From contig NZ_PDCM01000002.1 of the NCBI RefSeq assembly GCF_008634025.1, positions 4,071,501 through 4,135,500 on the forward strand: DNA of 64,000 nucleotides. The letters are read 5' to 3'. The notes under the pieces were generated by a model. It was not told where the DNA came from. It worked only from the letters and a program-made list of their open reading frames with translations, and did not search any database. Position 1 is the first letter of the stretch. The number at the start of each line of letters is the position of its first letter. Position numbers and translations under genes: made by a program. Below, piece by piece: positions 15,890 to 29,200 of this stretch. This DNA is from Streptomyces albofaciens JCM 4342. GTDB taxonomy: Bacteria; Actinomycetota; Actinomycetes; Streptomycetales; Streptomycetaceae.

Positions 15890-18800
15890 CTACTTGCCCC
15901 GCGCGGCGTCCAGGGCCCGCAGTCGCTCGGAGAGCACCGCGCCGACCGCGCGCAGTCCCCCGCCCTCCAGCAGGCCGTCGTGCGTGGCGGGGACGAGGTG
16001 GCTGACGACCTCGCCGTCCGTGAGGGGCTGCCACGCCGCGGGCATCGCGCCGTGGTCCGGGCGTCCGACGGTCGTGGTGAACAGCAGCAGGTCGCCCTTG
16101 TACACCCGCGGCTCGTACCGGCTGGTGTTCCCGACCGCGGCGGTCATCGCGTCCAGCAGCCGGGAGAGCTGCTCCTCGGTCAGGTCACCGGGCAGTCCGG
16201 GCCGGAGCGAGTCGATCACCTCCGTGCGCATCCGGGCCGGGTCCCCGGTCCCGCCGCCGTCGCCGCACAGATCCGCGTGGAAGCGGGCGAGGGCCTCGGC
16301 GGCGGTGAGCGGTACGGGTGCGGCGTCCCCGCCCGGGTAGGCGTCGAGAACGGCCACCAGCTCCACCTCTTCGCCCCGCTCCTGGAGACGGGTGGCGAGC
16401 GCCTGGGCGATGTTGCCGCCCAGCGAGTACCCCAGCAGCCGGTACGGGCCGACGGGCTGCACCTGCTGGATGCGGGTGACGTACTCCTCGATCATCTGCG
16501 CGAAGTCGCGCGGGAGTTCGCCCGTGCCGTCCAGCCCCGGGCTCTGGAGACCGTAGAGCGGGCAGTCGGGGCCCAACTCCTTGAGCAGGCCGGTGTAGCA
16601 CCAGCTCAGCGGCACGGTGGGCGGCGCGCAGAACAGCGGCGTACGGTCGCCGGTGGTGCGCAGCGGCAGCAGTACGTCCAGCCCGTTCCCCGCAGCGGCG
16701 GCGCTGCCCGGTCCGCTGCCGTCGCGCCCGGTGTCCAGCCTCCCGGCGATGGCGGCGACGCTGGGGGCCGCGAACAGGTCGCGGACGCGGAAGTCCACGC
16801 CGTACGCGGCGCGCACCCGCCCGACGAACCGCGCGGCGAGCAGCGAGTGCCCGCCCAGGTCGAAGAAGTTGTCGTCGATGCCGACCCGCTCCACTCCGAG
16901 GACCTCCGCGAAGAGCGCGCACAGCGCCTCCTCCCGGGCGGTGCGCGGGCCCCGCCCGCCCTCGGCGCCGGTGACCCGTGGCGCGGGCAGCGCCGCCCGG
17001 TCCAGCTTGGCGTTGGGGGTCAGCGGCAGGGCGTCGAGGACGACGAAGGCGGACGGCAGCATGTACTCCGGAAGCGCTCCGGCGGCCCACTCCCGCAGCT
17101 CGGCGATGTCCAGGATGCCCGCGCCGGCCTCGGGGGCTCCCGCGCGGTCCGTCCCCGCCTGGTCCGGCACAACGTAGGCGGTGATCCGCTTGTCCCCGGG
17201 GCGGTCCTCCCGCACGATGACCGCGGCCCGGCCCACGGCCGGGTGTTCGAGCAGGACGTTCTCGATCTCGCCCAGCTCGATGCGGAAGCCCCGCACCTTC
17301 ACCTGCCCGTCGACGCGGCCGACGAACTCCAGCTGGCCGTCGTGCCTGCGCCGCACGAGGTCACCGGTGCGGTACATCCGCTCCCCGGTGCCGCTGTACG
17401 GATCGGCGACGAACCGGCCGGCGGTCAGGGCCGGCCGGCCCAGGTACCCGCGGGCCAGTCCCCGGCCGGCGATGTACAGCTCGCCGGTCACGCCCGCCGG
17501 GACGGGCCGCAGCAGGTCGTCCAGGACGTACAGCCGGGTGTTGAAGACCGGCCGGCCGATGGGCGTGCGGCCCGGGCCCTGGTGCGGGCCGCAGAGCGCG
17601 TAGCAGCTGTCCACGGTCGCCTCGGTGGGCCCGTACGCGTTGACCATCCGCTGCCCCCGCGACCAGTACGCGATGACATCGGGCGGGCACGCCTCCGCGC
17701 CGACCATGAGCGAGACGAGGCGTGGCAGCTCCCGGCGCGGCATGGCCGTCAGCAGCGCCGGGGGCACATGGGCGTGGGTGATGCCCCGGCCGGCCAGGAA
17801 GTCGGCCAGCTCCTCCCCGGCCGGCTGCTCGGCCGGCATGACCAGGCAGGCGCCGGCCAGCAGGCCCATGGACAGCTCCGCCACGGAGACGTCGAAACTC
17901 GGCGACACCAGCTGGGAGACCCGGCAGCCCGGCCCGGCGCCCAGCCGTTCGGTCTGGTGCGCCGACAGGTTGGCCAGCCCCCGGTGGGCGACGACGACGC
18001 CCTTGGGGCGGCCGGTGGAGCCGGAGGTGTAGATCACGTACGCGGGGTGGTCCGGCAGCAGCCCGGTGGTGCGGTCGGCGTCCGTCGGGTCGTGGTCGGC
18101 GCCGGGCGCGAGGTTTGCCACCCGGAGCACCGGCACGCCGGTCCCGGGCAGTCCGCCGGCCGCTCCGTCGCAGGTCAGGACCAGGGCGGGCCGGGTGTCG
18201 GCCAGCATGTGCGCGATGCGGTCGGCGGGGTAGTCCGGGTCGACGGGCAGGTAGGCGGCGCCCGCCTTGAGGACCGCGAGGATCGCGACGACCAGGTCGA
18301 CGGAGCGCGGCAGCACGAGCGCCACGGTCCGCTCCGGCCCGGCGCCGCGCCCGATCAGGTGATGCGCCAGCCGGTTCGCCCGCGCGTTCAGCTCCGCGTA
18401 CGACAGCGTGACGTCCTCGAACTCCAGCGCCGGGGCCGCGGGGTCCCGGGCCACCTGGGCCTGGAACAGCTCCGGGAAGGTCGCCGCCGGAACGTCGTAC
18501 GCGGTGTCGTTCCAGCCGGTGAGCAGCCGCTCGCGCTCCTCGGCGCCGAGCACGTCCAGCTCCCCGATGGGCCGGGCCGCGTCCGCCACGACCGCGCGCA
18601 GCAGCCGCTCCAGCCGCTCGGCGAACGCCCGCGCGGTCTCCCGCTCGAAGAGGTCCGTCGCGAACTCCACGACGCCGCGCAGCCCGTCGGGCCTCCCGTC
18701 GTCCCCCACGCGCTCGGCGAAGTTGAACGCCAGGTCGACCTTGGCCACGCCCATGCCGTCGGGCAGGTGCTCGACCGTCAGCCCGGGCATCTCCAGCTCG

Positions 18801-21800
18801 GCCCCGGTCGTCTCCTCCAGGCCCACCGCCACCTGGAACAGGGGGTGGCGGGCCAGGGTGCGGAGCGGGTTGACGATCTCCACGAGCCGTTCGAAGGGCA
18901 CGTCCTGGTGCGCGTAGGCGGCCAGGTCCGCCTCCCGTACCCGCGCCAGCAGTTCGGCGAACGTCGGGTCGCCTGAGGTGTCGGTGCGCAGCACGAGCGT
19001 GTTGACGAAGAACCCGACGAGGTCGTCGAGGGCTTCGTCGGCCCGGCCCGCGGTGGCGGTGCCGAGGGGGATGTCGGTGCCGGCGCCGTGGTGGGTGAGC
19101 AGGGTCGCCACCGCGGCCTGGAGCACCATGAAGACGCTCGCCCGGTGCTCGCGCGCCAGCCGTGCGATGTCCTGGTGCAGCGCGGTGTCCCACGCGAACT
19201 CCACCGTGCCGCCCTGGTGGCCGGCGACGGCGGGCCGGGGCCGGTCGGTGGGCAGTTCGAGCTGGTCGGGCAGCCCGGACAGGGTGTCCTTCCAGTACGC
19301 GACCTGCCCGGCGAGCACGGACCGGGGGTCGTGCTCGTCACCGAGGACGTCACGCTGCCACAGCGTGTAGTCCGCGTACTGCACCGGCAGCGGCGCCCAC
19401 GCGGGTGCCCGGCCCGCGCGACGCGCCCCGTACGCCGTCGACAGGTCGCGGGCCAGCGGGCCCACCGAAGCCCCGTCACCGGCGATGTGGTGGATCAGCA
19501 GCAGCAGTGTGTGCTCCTGCGGGCCCGTCTCGAACAGCCATGCCCGGAGGGGGATCTCGCGCGTCAGGTCGAAGGCGTACCGGACCGCCTCGGTGACGGC
19601 CGACTCCAGCTCGTCCGGGGCGGGCCGGACACACTCGACGGTGGGCCACCCCGCCGCACCCTGCCGGATGAGCTGGTACGGGGTGCCTTCCGCATGCGGG
19701 AAGACGGTGCGCAGGCTCTCGTGCCGTCCGGTGAGGTCGGCCAGCGCCGCGCGCAGCGCCGGTACGTCGAGCGTGCCGGTGAGCCGCAGCAGCAGGGGCA
19801 CGTTGTAGGTGGGGCTGGGGCCCTCCAGCTGGTGCAGGAACCACAGGCGGCGCTGGGCGAACGACAGCGGTATCCGCTCCGGCCGGTCCATCGGGGCGGG
19901 CCCGGAGTTGCCCTGCGGGGTGTCGGCCTGCCGGGCGGCCACCCCCGCGACCGTGGGGGCCTCGAACAGGTCCCGGACGGACAGCTCGATGTCGAAGGCG
20001 GTGCGGATGCGGCTGATCAGCCGCATGGCGAGCAGGGAGTGTCCGCCGAGGTCGAAGAAGTTGTCGTCGATGCCGACGCGTTCGACGCCGAGGACCTCCG
20101 CGAAGATGTCGCACAGCACCTCTTCCTGCGCGGTCCGCGGCCCCCTGCCGTCCGGCGCCGCGGCGGCCTCGGGGGCCGGGAGCGCGGCGTGGTCGAGCTT
20201 CCCGTTCGGGGTGAGCGGCAGCGTGTCCAGCACGACGAACGCGGACGGCAGCATGTATCCGGGCAGCGCCTCCTCGGCGTGGGCCCGCAGCTGGGCGGTG
20301 TCCACCGTCCGGTGCCCGTCCGCGGGGGTGACATAGGCGGTGATCCGCTTGTCGCCCGGCCGGTCCTCGCGGACGATGACGGCGCTCGGGCCGACCGAGG
20401 GGTGGGCGGCGACCACGGCCTCGATCTCCCCGAGTTCGATGCGGTAGCCGCGGACCTTGACCTGGTTGTCGACGCGGCTGACGAACTCCAGCTGCCCGTC
20501 GGCGCGCCACTTGGCGAGGTCGCCGGTGCGGTACATCCGCGCGCCGGAGGGCGCGAAGGGGTCGGCCACGAACCGGCCGGCGGTCTGGCCGGGGCGGTTC
20601 AGGTAGCCGCGGGCGAGGAGTCCGCCGGCTATGTAGAGCTCGCCGGTCACCCCGGCGGGCACCGGCCGCAGCCGGGCGTCCAGGACGTACATCCGGGTGT
20701 TCCAGATGGGCCGGCCGATGGTGACGACGCCGGAGGGGGCTTCGGCTCCGGGCGCGATCCGGAATTCCGTGCAGCCGACGGTGGTTTCGGTCGGCCCGTA
20801 CTCGTTGATGACGGTGACACCGGGGTGCCGCTGCCGCCATTCGTCCAGGATCTCGCCGAGGAGCGACTCGCCGCCCAGGACCAGCTGGCCGGTGGGGGAG
20901 AACCGCTCGGGCAGGGCCAGCAGCAGGCCCAGGTGGGAAGGGGTCGCCTTGACGAACGTGGGCCGCTCGGGCAGTTCGTCGGCCGACTCCTCGGTCAGCT
21001 CGACGAGCTGGACGCAGCCGCCCGCCGTCAGCGGCCCGAACAGGCCGGTCACGGTCAGGTCGAAGGACACCGGCGAGTGCACCAGCGCCCGGCCGCCGAC
21101 CGCCCCGTAGGCGCTGCGGGCCCACGCCAGGTAGAGGTTCAGCGACCGGTGTTCGACGACCACGCCCTTGGGGCGGCCCGTCGAGCCCGAGGTGTAGATC
21201 ACGAACGCGGGGTTCGTGACGCCCGCCGGGAGCAGGCGGTCCGCGTCCACCGGGTCGCGGTCCGGCAGCCCGGCCGACGTTCCGGCCGTCCCCGGCACGT
21301 CCAGTACGGGTATGTCCGTCCGCGGCAGCGTCCGCGCGGTCGCCGCGTCGCTCAGGACGAGCACGGGCCGGGCGTCGCCGAGCATGTACGTGATGCGGTC
21401 GGCGGGGTAGTCCGGGTCGACGGGCAGGTAGGCGGCGCCCGTCTTGAGGACCGCGAGGATCGCGACGACCAGGTCGACGGAGCGCGGCAGCGCGAGCGCG
21501 ACGATCCGCTCCGGCCCGACACCGCGGCCGATCAGGTGATGCGCCAGCCGGTTCGCCCGCGCGTTCAGCTCCGCGTACGACAGCTGTTCCCGGTCGTGTA
21601 CGACGGCCACGGCGTCCGGCGTCCGTGCCACCTGGGCCTGGAACAGCTCCGGCAGCTTCGCGGCCGGGACGTGGTGTGCGGTGTCGTTCCAGCCGGTGAG
21701 CAGTTGTGCGCGTTCCTCGGCGGCGAGCACCTCCAGCTCGCCGATCGGCCGGGCCGCGTCCGCCGCCACGGCCCGCAGCAGCCGCTCCAGCCGCTCGGCG

Positions 21801-24800
21801 ATCCGCCGCGCGGTGTCCGGTTCGAAGAGGTCCGCCGCGAACTCCACCGAACCGCGCAGCCCGGCCGGCGTCCCGTCGCCGGTCAGCCGTTCCTCGACGG
21901 TGAAGGACAGGTCGAACTTCGCCGCCACCGCGGACAGGATGTGGTCCCGGACCTCGGCCCCCGGCAGGTCGGCCTCGATCTCCTCGCTGTTCTGGAAGGT
22001 AAGGATGACCTGGAACAGGGGGTGGTGGGAGAGCGAGCGGGTGGGGTTGAGGATCTCCACGAGCCGTTCGAAGGGCACGTCCTGGTGCGCGTAGGCGGCA
22101 AGGTCCGTCTCCCGTACCCGCTCCAGCAGTTCGGCGAAGGACGGGTCGCCGGACGTGTCGGTGCGCAGCACGAGCGTGTTGACGAAGAACCCGACCAGGT
22201 CCTCCAGAGCGTCGTCCGTACGCCCGGCGATCGGCGAACCGATGGGGATGTCGGTGCCCGCGCCCAGCCGGGTCAGCAGCGCGGCGATGCCCGCCTGCAC
22301 CACCATGAACAGGCTCGCCTGGTGCTCCCGGGCCAGCCGCACCAGGCCGGTGTGCAGGTCCGCGTCCCACTGGAAGGCGACACTGGCGCCCTGGTGGCCG
22401 GCGACGGCGGGCCGGGGCCGGTCGGTGGGCAGTTCGAGCTGGTCGGGCAGCCCGGACAGGGTGTCCTTCCAGTACGCGATCTGCCCGGCGAGCACCGACC
22501 CCGGGTCGTTCTCGTCGCCCAGGACCTCCCGCTGCCACAGCGTGTAATCCGCGTACTGCACCGGCAGCGGCGCCCACGCGGGCGCCCGGCCCGCGCAACG
22601 CGCCCGGTACGCCGTCGACAGGTCCCGCAGCAGGGGTCCGGCCGACGCTCCGTCGCTGGCGATGTGGTGGGCCACCAGCAGCAGGAGGTGGTCGTCCTCG
22701 GCCAGCGTGAACACATGGGCCCGCAGGGGCGCCTCCCCCGTCAGATCGAAGGGCCGGGCCAGCGCCTCCCGCACCGCCGCGTCCAGACGGTCCGCGCCGA
22801 CATCGGCGGTTTCCAGCGCCGGGCGGGCCGCGGCGCCCTCCAGCACCTGCTGGTACGGCGTGCCGTGGGCCTCGGGGAAGACGGTGCGCAGACTCTCGTG
22901 GCGCTCCGCCAGGTCGGCGAGCGCGGCACGCAGCGCCGTGACGTCGAGCGCTCCGGTCAGCCGCAGCGCCACCGGCACGTTGTAGGTCGCGCTGGGCCCC
23001 TCGAACTGGTGCAGGAACCACAGGCGGCGCTGGGCGAACGACAGCGGCACCCGCCCGGGCCGCCCGGCCGCCCGGGTCAGCGCGGGCCGCGCCCCCGCCA
23101 CCCCGTCCAGCCGTGCCGCCAGCCGCGCCACCGTCGGCGCCTCGAACAGGTCCCGCACCGCCGGCTCCACCCCCAGTACGGCGCGGACCCGGCTGATCAG
23201 CCGCATCGCCAGCAGGGAGTGCCCGCCCAGGTCGAAGAAGCCGTCGTCGATGCCCACCCGCGGTACGCCCAGCACGCTTTCGAAGAGCCGGCACAGGATC
23301 TCCTCGCGCGGATCGCGCGGCCGCCGTGACCCGGCGGCCGCGCCGATCTCCGGGGCGGGCAGCGCGCGGCGGTCCAGTTTGGCGTTGGCCGTCAGCGGCA
23401 GCGCGTCCAGCACGACGAACGCGGACGGCACCGCGTAGCCGGGCAGCACGTCGGCGGCCCGTGCGCGTACCGACGCCACGTCCGGCCCCTCCTCGCCGGC
23501 GGGCACGAGGTAGGCGACCAGCCGCCGGTCACCGGGCCGGTCCTCGCGGACCACGACCGCGGCCCGGCCCACCCTCGGGTCACCGGCCAGGACCGACTCG
23601 ACCTCGCCCGGTTCGATCCGCTGGCCGCGGATCTTCACCTGGTCGTCGGCCCGCTCCAGGTACTCCAGCAGGCCGTCCGCCCGTCGGCGCACGACGTCGC
23701 CCGTGCGGTACAGCCGCTCGCCGGCCGCGCCGTAGGGGTGGGCGACGAACCGCTGCGCGGTCAGGCCGGGGCGCTTCAGGTAGCCGCGGGCCAGCTGGTC
23801 ACCCGCGACGTACAGCTCGCCGGCGACCCCCACCGGCACCGGGCGCAGCGCGGCGTCCAGCACGTACAGCCGGGTGTTCCACACCGGCCGTCCGATGGGC
23901 ACCGTCCCGGTGTCGGCCGCCGGGTCGAAGTCGTGCGCCGTCACCTGGACCGTGGTCTCGGTCGGGCCGTACAGGTTGTGCACCCGCACGCCCCAGGCCG
24001 CGACCGCTGCCGCGGCCTGCCCGGCCCCGATCGGTTCGCCGCCGACGAAGACGTGCTCCAGCGGCAGTGCCGCGTCCACCGGCACGCGGAGCAGTTCGGC
24101 GAGCAGCGAAGGGACGAACTGGGCCACCGTGATGCCGTGCCGCGCGATGAAGGCCACCAGGCGCTCCGGGTCCCGCACCACGTCGTCCGGTGCCACGCAC
24201 AGGCCGGCGCCGGTGATCAGCGGAAGCCAGATCTCCCAGACCGACGCGTCGAAACTCACCGCCGTCCGGAACAGCACCCGGTCCCGCGGCTTCAGCGGAT
24301 ACGTGGAGGCCATCCAGGCCAGGTGCCCGCAGACACCGGCGTGGGTGGTGAGGACGCCCTTGGGCCGGCCGGTGGACCCGGAGGTGTAGAGGGCGTACGC
24401 CGGGTGCGACGGCAGCAGGGGGGCGACGCGGTCGGCGTCGGACGGATCGGTGGCCGGCTGCGCGGCCAGCGCCGCGCGGGTGCCGGGAGAGTCCAGGACG
24501 AGGTGCGGGACGGCCGTCCCGGCCACCGCGCCGGCCGTCCCGGCGGCGGTGATCACCGTGCTGGGGGCGGCGTCGGCGAGGGTGGACGCGATCCGCTCCC
24601 GCGGCTGGCCGGGGTCCAGCGGGAGGTGGGCCGCGCCGCTCTTGCACACGCCGAGCAGCGCCACCAGCAGGTCGGCCGAGCGCGGCAGCGCCAGTGCCAC
24701 CAGCTGCTCGGGCCCCACACCCTGGCCGATCAGCAGATGGGCCAGCCGGTTGGCCCGCTCGTTGAGTTCCGCGTACGTCCAGCCGCCCCCGTCGGCCACC

Positions 24801-26236
24801 ACCGCCGTGGCCTGCGGTGTCCGGGCGGCCTGTGCCTCGAACAGTGCGGCCAGGTGGGTTCCGGGCAGCGGATGGGCGGTGTCGTTCCAGGTGCCGAGGG
24901 CCTGCTCGCGTTCGGCGGCGCTGATCAGCTCGACCCGGTTCAGCGGGATGTCCGGCGTGTCGAGCACCGAGGTGAGCAGCGCCCGCACCCGGCCGAGGAG
25001 GGCGGTCGCGCGCTCCCGGTCCATCACGTCGGCGCGGTGGTCCAGGCGCAGCGCGAGCCGGTCGCCCGCCAGCTCGCCCACCAGGTTGAGGGCGTAGTGC
25101 GTGGCGTCCCGCCCGTCCACCTCGGTCAGGCGCAGCCCGGCCGCGACGTCCTCGTCCTCGGCGGTGCCCAGCGGGTAGTTCTCCAGCAGCGCGGCGGTGT
25201 CGAAGAGGTCGCCGACGTCGGCCAGCTGCTGGATGCGGCCCAGACCCAGGTACTGGTGGGGCAGCAGGGCGCTCTGCTCCTCCTGGAGCCGTACGAGGTT
25301 GTCCAGCAGCGACCGCCGCTGGTCCAGCCGCACCCGGACGGGCACGGTGTTGACGAACAGCCCGACCATCGACTCCGAGCCGGGCAGGTCGGCCGGCCGG
25401 GTGGACACGGTCGTGCCGAACACCACGTCGTCCCGCCCGGTCAGCTGGGCGAGCGCGACCGCCCACACACCGTTCAGCAGGGTGCTCATCGTCAGCCGCC
25501 GCTCGCGCACCGCCGCGGTCAGCCGCGCGGTGTCCTCCCGCGACAGCTCCAGCGCCACCCGGCCCGGCACCTCGGGTGTCCGGTCGGTGGCCGCCACCAG
25601 CGTCGGCTCCTCCAGCCCCGCCAGCGCCCGCTGCCAGGCGGCCTCCGCCGCCGCCCGGTCCTGCCGGCCCAGCCAGGCCAGGTAGTCGCGGTACGGGGTG
25701 ACCCGGGGCATCCCCGCAGCGCTGCCCCCCTGTCCGTACAGCGTGAACAGTTCGCTCAGGACAAGCGGCGTCGACCAGCCGTCGAGGAGGATGTGATGGC
25801 AGGTCAGCGCCAGGCAGAAGCGGCGGTCGGAGAGCCGGTACAGGGTCAGCCGCAGCAGCGGCGGCCGGGCCAGGTCGAACCGCTCGGCCCGGTCGGCGGC
25901 CAGCAGCCGTTCCAGCTCGGCGTCCTGCATGTCCGGCCCGTCCGCGTACCCGGTCAGGTCGTGTTCCCGCCACGGCAGCGGCACCGTGCGGTGGATCACC
26001 TGGATCGGCTGCCCGTTCTTGCGGGGGCGGAATCCGGCCCGCAGGTTGGCGTGCCGGGCCAGCAGCGTGCCGGCGGAGGCGCGCAGCGTGGCGGCATCGG
26101 CCTCGCCCTCGATCCGCAGGACGAGCTGCACGTTGTAGATGTCGGGTGCCTGCCCGTCGTACAGCGCGTGGAACAGGAGTCCTTCTTGCAGCGGCGCGAG
26201 CGGCAGGACGTCCTCAAGGGCGGACGGAGTCTTCAC
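15890..26236 (-). CDS. NRPS C: modules 7-9 (C-A-PCP)x3-TE, termination enzyme
   Basis: A 3448-residue synthetase that adds residues 7-9 and releases the peptide. Domains in order: C(DCL-like, starts [26 protein letters not shown]) 1-440; A about 455-960, code DAWQFGLVQK (Gln-like); PCP (FFDLGGHS); C (HHIASDGAS) about 1060-1490; A, code DLTKVGEVGK (Asn); PCP; C (HHIAGDGAS) about 2100-2530; A, code DVAHMGAVDK (similar to Trp codes); PCP; thioesterase about 3185-3448 with GYSLGG nucleophile Ser, Asp (VLDAYPGG) and His (ATHDGLL). The first C fits a D-residue donor, matching the E domain that ends NRPS B. GTG start overlaps the NRPS B stop (GTGA). The TE could cyclise or hydrolyse. Codes were aligned by hand to GrsA PheA. 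Confidence 0.93.
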   Translation of the reverse strand: MKTPSALEDVLPLAPLQEGLLFHALYDGQAPDIYNVQLVLRIEGEADAATLRASAGTLLARHANLRAGFRPRKNGQPIQVIHRTVPLPWREHDLTGYADGPDMQDAELERLLAADRAERFDLARPPLLRLTLYRLSDRRFCLALTCHHILLDGWSTPLVLSELFTLYGQGGSAAGMPRVTPYRDYLAWLGRQDRAAAEAAWQRALAGLEEPTLVAATDRTPEVPGRVALELSREDTARLTAAVRERRLTMSTLLNGVWAVALAQLTGRDDVVFGTTVSTRPADLPGSESMVGLFVNTVPVRVRLDQRRSLLDNLVRLQEEQSALLPHQYLGLGRIQQLADVGDLFDTAALLENYPLGTAEDEDVAAGLRLTEVDGRDATHYALNLVGELAGDRLALRLDHRADVMDRERATALLGRVRALLTSVLDTPDIPLNRVELISAAEREQALGTWNDTAHPLPGTHLAALFEAQAARTPQATAVVADGGGWTYAELNERANRLAHLLIGQGVGPEQLVALALPRSADLLVALLGVCKSGAAHLPLDPGQPRERIASTLADAAPSTVITAAGTAGAVAGTAVPHLVLDSPGTRAALAAQPATDPSDADRVAPLLPSHPAYALYTSGSTGRPKGVLTTHAGVCGHLAWMASTYPLKPRDRVLFRTAVSFDASVWEIWLPLITGAGLCVAPDDVVRDPERLVAFIARHGITVAQFVPSLLAELLRVPVDAALPLEHVFVGGEPIGAGQAAAAVAAWGVRVHNLYGPTETTVQVTAHDFDPAADTGTVPIGRPVWNTRLYVLDAALRPVPVGVAGELYVAGDQLARGYLKRPGLTAQRFVAHPYGAAGERLYRTGDVVRRRADGLLEYLERADDQVKIRGQRIEPGEVESVLAGDPRVGRAAVVVREDRPGDRRLVAYLVPAGEEGPDVASVRARAADVLPGYAVPSAFVVLDALPLTANAKLDRRALPAPEIGAAAGSRRPRDPREEILCRLFESVLGVPRVGIDDGFFDLGGHSLLAMRLISRVRAVLGVEPAVRDLFEAPTVARLAARLDGVAGARPALTRAAGRPGRVPLSFAQRRLWFLHQFEGPSATYNVPVALRLTGALDVTALRAALADLAERHESLRTVFPEAHGTPYQQVLEGAAARPALETADVGADRLDAAVREALARPFDLTGEAPLRAHVFTLAEDDHLLLLVAHHIASDGASAGPLLRDLSTAYRARCAGRAPAWAPLPVQYADYTLWQREVLGDENDPGSVLAGQIAYWKDTLSGLPDQLELPTDRPRPAVAGHQGASVAFQWDADLHTGLVRLAREHQASLFMVVQAGIAALLTRLGAGTDIPIGSPIAGRTDDALEDLVGFFVNTLVLRTDTSGDPSFAELLERVRETDLAAYAHQDVPFERLVEILNPTRSLSHHPLFQVILTFQNSEEIEADLPGAEVRDHILSAVAAKFDLSFTVEERLTGDGTPAGLRGSVEFAADLFEPDTARRIAERLERLLRAVAADAARPIGELEVLAAEERAQLLTGWNDTAHHVPAAKLPELFQAQVARTPDAVAVVHDREQLSYAELNARANRLAHHLIGRGVGPERIVALALPRSVDLVVAILAVLKTGAAYLPVDPDYPADRITYMLGDARPVLVLSDAATARTLPRTDIPVLDVPGTAGTSAGLPDRDPVDADRLLPAGVTNPAFVIYTSGSTGRPKGVVVEHRSLNLYLAWARSAYGAVGGRALVHSPVSFDLTVTGLFGPLTAGGCVQLVELTEESADELPERPTFVKATPSHLGLLLALPERFSPTGQLVLGGESLLGEILDEWRQRHPGVTVINEYGPTETTVGCTEFRIAPGAEAPSGVVTIGRPIWNTRMYVLDARLRPVPAGVTGELYIAGGLLARGYLNRPGQTAGRFVADPFAPSGARMYRTGDLAKWRADGQLEFVSRVDNQVKVRGYRIELGEIEAVVAAHPSVGPSAVIVREDRPGDKRITAYVTPADGHRTVDTAQLRAHAEEALPGYMLPSAFVVLDTLPLTPNGKLDHAALPAPEAAAAPDGRGPRTAQEEVLCDIFAEVLGVERVGIDDNFFDLGGHSLLAMRLISRIRTAFDIELSVRDLFEAPTVAGVAARQADTPQGNSGPAPMDRPERIPLSFAQRRLWFLHQLEGPSPTYNVPLLLRLTGTLDVPALRAALADLTGRHESLRTVFPHAEGTPYQLIRQGAAGWPTVECVRPAPDELESAVTEAVRYAFDLTREIPLRAWLFETGPQEHTLLLLIHHIAGDGASVGPLARDLSTAYGARRAGRAPAWAPLPVQYADYTLWQRDVLGDEHDPRSVLAGQVAYWKDTLSGLPDQLELPTDRPRPAVAGHQGGTVEFAWDTALHQDIARLAREHRASVFMVLQAAVATLLTHHGAGTDIPLGTATAGRADEALDDLVGFFVNTLVLRTDTSGDPTFAELLARVREADLAAYAHQDVPFERLVEIVNPLRTLARHPLFQVAVGLEETTGAELEMPGLTVEHLPDGMGVAKVDLAFNFAERVGDDGRPDGLRGVVEFATDLFERETARAFAERLERLLRAVVADAARPIGELDVLGAEERERLLTGWNDTAYDVPAATFPELFQAQVARDPAAPALEFEDVTLSYAELNARANRLAHHLIGRGAGPERTVALVLPRSVDLVVAILAVLKAGAAYLPVDPDYPADRIAHMLADTRPALVLTCDGAAGGLPGTGVPVLRVANLAPGADHDPTDADRTTGLLPDHPAYVIYTSGSTGRPKGVVVAHRGLANLSAHQTERLGAGPGCRVSQLVSPSFDVSVAELSMGLLAGACLVMPAEQPAGEELADFLAGRGITHAHVPPALLTAMPRRELPRLVSLMVGAEACPPDVIAYWSRGQRMVNAYGPTEATVDSCYALCGPHQGPGRTPIGRPVFNTRLYVLDDLLRPVPAGVTGELYIAGRGLARGYLGRPALTAGRFVADPYSGTGERMYRTGDLVRRRHDGQLEFVGRVDGQVKVRGFRIELGEIENVLLEHPAVGRAAVIVREDRPGDKRITAYVVPDQAGTDRAGAPEAGAGILDIAELREWAAGALPEYMLPSAFVVLDALPLTPNAKLDRAALPAPRVTGAEGGRGPRTAREEALCALFAEVLGVERVGIDDNFFDLGGHSLLAARFVGRVRAAYGVDFRVRDLFAAPSVAAIAGRLDTGRDGSGPGSAAAAGNGLDVLLPLRTTGDRTPLFCAPPTVPLSWCYTGLLKELGPDCPLYGLQSPGLDGTGELPRDFAQMIEEYVTRIQQVQPVGPYRLLGYSLGGNIAQALATRLQERGEEVELVAVLDAYPGGDAAPVPLTAAEALARFHADLCGDGGGTGDPARMRTEVIDSLRPGLPGDLTEEQLSRLLDAMTAAVGNTSRYEPRVYKGDLLLFTTTVGRPDHGAMPAAWQPLTDGEVVSHLVPATHDGLLEGGGLRAVGAVLSERLRALDAARGK

Positions 26237-29200
26237 AGCATGTCCAATTCGGCTTCGAGGTCATTGATTTCGTCCTGGCTCAGCGATTCCAGGGACAGGT
26301 CGGAGGGGGTGAGGCCGCCGGCGTCCAGGTCCTCGCAGTGGGTCACCAGCGCGGTCAGAGCCGCGAGCCAGCTCTCGGCGAACGCCCGGACGTCCTGCTC
26401 GGCCAGCAGGTCCCGCGGCCATTCCCACGTGGCCGACAGCCGTGGTCCGTCGGGCAGGTCCTCGGTCACCGCGTTGATCACCAGTGGGTGACCGGCCGGC
26501 ATCCGCGGGTCGGCGCCGGGCGGGGTCGGTGCTTCCGCGACGACACCCCAGTCGTCGGTGGCACCGCCCGCCGCGGCCGTGAGGCGGCCCAGGTAGTTGA
26601 AGCCGATCTGCGCGCCGGGCAGCCTGGACAGCTCGGCCGCGGTCCCGGGGTTGAGGTGGCGCAGCAGGCCGAAGCCGACGCCGTGGTCGGGGACGGCGCG
26701 CAGCTGCTCCTTGATCCGCTTGACCACCTGGCCCGCCGCCGGGCCGCCGGCCCACACCTCGGCCCGGTCGAACGGCCCCGGGTCGAGCCGCACCGGATAC
26801 AGGCTGGTGAACCAGCCGACGGTGCGGCTCAGGTCCGCACCGGGCACGATCTCCTCCCGGCCGTGCCCCTCCAGGTCGATCAGCACCTGGCTGCCGGTCT
26901 CGCCCCGGCCCCGGCGCCGGTCGACGACGGCCAGTGCCAGCGCGGCCAGCAGGATGTCGTCGACCCGGGCGTGGAAGGCTTCCGGCACCGCGGTCAGCAG
27001 CGCCGTCGTGGCCGGTGCGGGCAGGGTGACGGTCAGCGACCGGGTGGTGCTTCCCACATCCCGGGTACGGTCCAGCGGCCGGCTGCCCAGCAGCGGTTCC
27101 TCGGTGCCCAGCAGGGCGGTCCACGACGGCAGTTCGGCCATCCGCTCGGGACGGTGCGCGGCCGCCGGCAGCTGCCGCGCCCACTGCCGCAGGGAGGTCC
27201 CCGCGCGCTCCGGTGACGGCTGCTCGCCCGCTGCCACGGCCCGCCAGGCGGCGGCCAGGTCCGGCAGCAGGATCCGCCACGACACCCCGTCCACCACCAG
27301 GTGGTGCAGCATCAACAGCAGCCGGCCGGGTACGGCGGGCCCGGCGTCGAACCACACGGCCTGCACCATGGCCCCCTCGCGCGGCCGCAGCCGGGCCCGG
27401 GCCCGTTCGCCCTCGTCCGCCATCAGGTCGTCCAGTGCCGCGCCGCGCAGCCCTTCGGCGGCCACCCGCCGCACACAGTCCCCGGCCGCCACCGTGCCGT
27501 GGGGCAGCACCTCGGGCTCCCATTCCGGCAGCCCCGCGCCGTCGTCCGCCGGCCGCTCCGTGAGGCGCATCCGCAGGGCGTCGTGGTGGTCGAGCAGCGC
27601 CTGCACCACGTCGATGAGCTGCTGCCGGGCCAGACCCGCCGGGGTCTGGAGCACCATCGACTGGTGGAAGCCGTCCATCGGCGCGTCGAGTTCCCGCAGC
27701 CAGTGCATGATCGGTGTCGGCGGCAGGGTGCCGACCGCGTCCCGCGGGTCCTCGGCGGCCGCCGACGGCGCTTCGGCGGCGAGCGCCGCCAGCGCCTCGG
27801 CGGTCTGGTGCCGCACGATCTCCCGCGCCGTGAGCACGATGCCCTCCTGCCGCGCCCGGGAGATCACCTGGATGGACAGGATGCTGTCCCCGCCCAGCGA
27901 GAAGAAGCTGTCGTCGACACCGACCCGGTCCAGGCGCAGTACCTCGGCGAAGATCCGGCAGAGCGTCTCCTCGCGCGCGGTGCGCGGCGCCTTGGTGCCC
28001 GCCGCCGCCGCGAAGTCCGGTGCGGGCAGGGCCCGGACGTCCAGCTTGGCGTGGGTGGTCAGCGGCAGCGCGGCCAGTTCGAGGAACGCGGCGGGCAGCA
28101 TGTAGTCGGGCAGCTGCCCGGCCAGGTGCGCCCGCAGCGCGCCGGCGTCCAGCGCGGCGTCCCCGGCCGTGACGACATAGGCGACGATGCGCTTGTCGCC
28201 GGGCCGGTCCTCACGGACGACGACCGCGGTCTCCGCCACGGCGGGGTGCCCCGCCAGGACGTTCTCGATCTCGCCCAGCTCGATGCGGAATCCGCGGACC
28301 TTGACCTGGTGGTCGACGCGCCCGGCGAACTCCAGCTGCCCGTCGGCCCGCCAGGTGGCGAGGTCACCGGTGCGGTACATCCGCGATCCGGGCGCGCCGA
28401 ACGGGTTGGCGACGAAGCGCGCGGCGGTCATCCCGGGGCGGTGCAGGTAGCCGCGGGCCAGCTGGACGCCCGCGAGATACAGCTCGCCGGGCACCCCGGC
28501 CGGCACCGGGCACAGCGCGTCGTCGAGGACGTACACCTGGACGTTGCGCACCGGGCGGCCGATCGGCGGGGCGACCGGCTCGGACAGTGGCGGGCTCGAC
28601 GTCACCCAGACCGTCGACTCGGTCGGACCGTAGCCGTTGAACATCCGGCGTCCCCCGGCCCAGCGGGCGACGACCTCACCGGTGAAGGCGTCTCCGCCGA
28701 CCGTCAGCGACCGCAGCTCCGGCAGCGGTGTGGCCGGCACGCTCGCCAGCGCGGCCGGTGCCAGCACCGCGTGGTTGATACGGAGTCCGGCCAGCCGCTG
28801 GGCCAGCACCTCACCGGCGAGCGGTCCGGCCGGGGGGATCACCAGGCAGGCGCCGGACAGCAGCGCCAGCCACAGTTCGAGTACGGACGCGTCGAAGCTG
28901 GGCGACGAGAACTGCGCCACCCGGCTGCCCGGTTCGACACCGCAGCGCTCGATCTTGTCCGCCGCGAAGCTCGCCATACCGGTGTGCGCCACGACGACGC
29001 CCTTGGGGCGGCCGGTGGAGCCGGAGGTGTAGATGACGTACGCGGGGTGTCCCAGCAGCAGCGGCCCGGTGCGGTCGGCGTCGGTCGGATCGGTTCCGGG
29101 CCGGTGGGCCCAGGCGCCGGCGTTGCCGGGCACGGGCAGCGCGGCCAGGCCCGGTACGGGTGTCGCGGCGGCACCGGCCGTGGTGAGGACGAGGGCCGGG

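Noticed and set aside
18000..21200. Assigning exact amino acids to modules 2, 6 and 9
   Set aside because: The hand-read codes DALLLGAVWK, DALVTGGVWK and DVAHMGAVDK do not match a known code exactly; only likely classes are stated.
26236..26491. Docking domain at the N-terminus of NRPS C
   Set aside because: The protein enters the C1 region after fewer than 12 residues; a C-terminal acidic tail on NRPS B ([13 protein letters not shown]) may be a short partner helix, but a real docking pair cannot be shown by eye.
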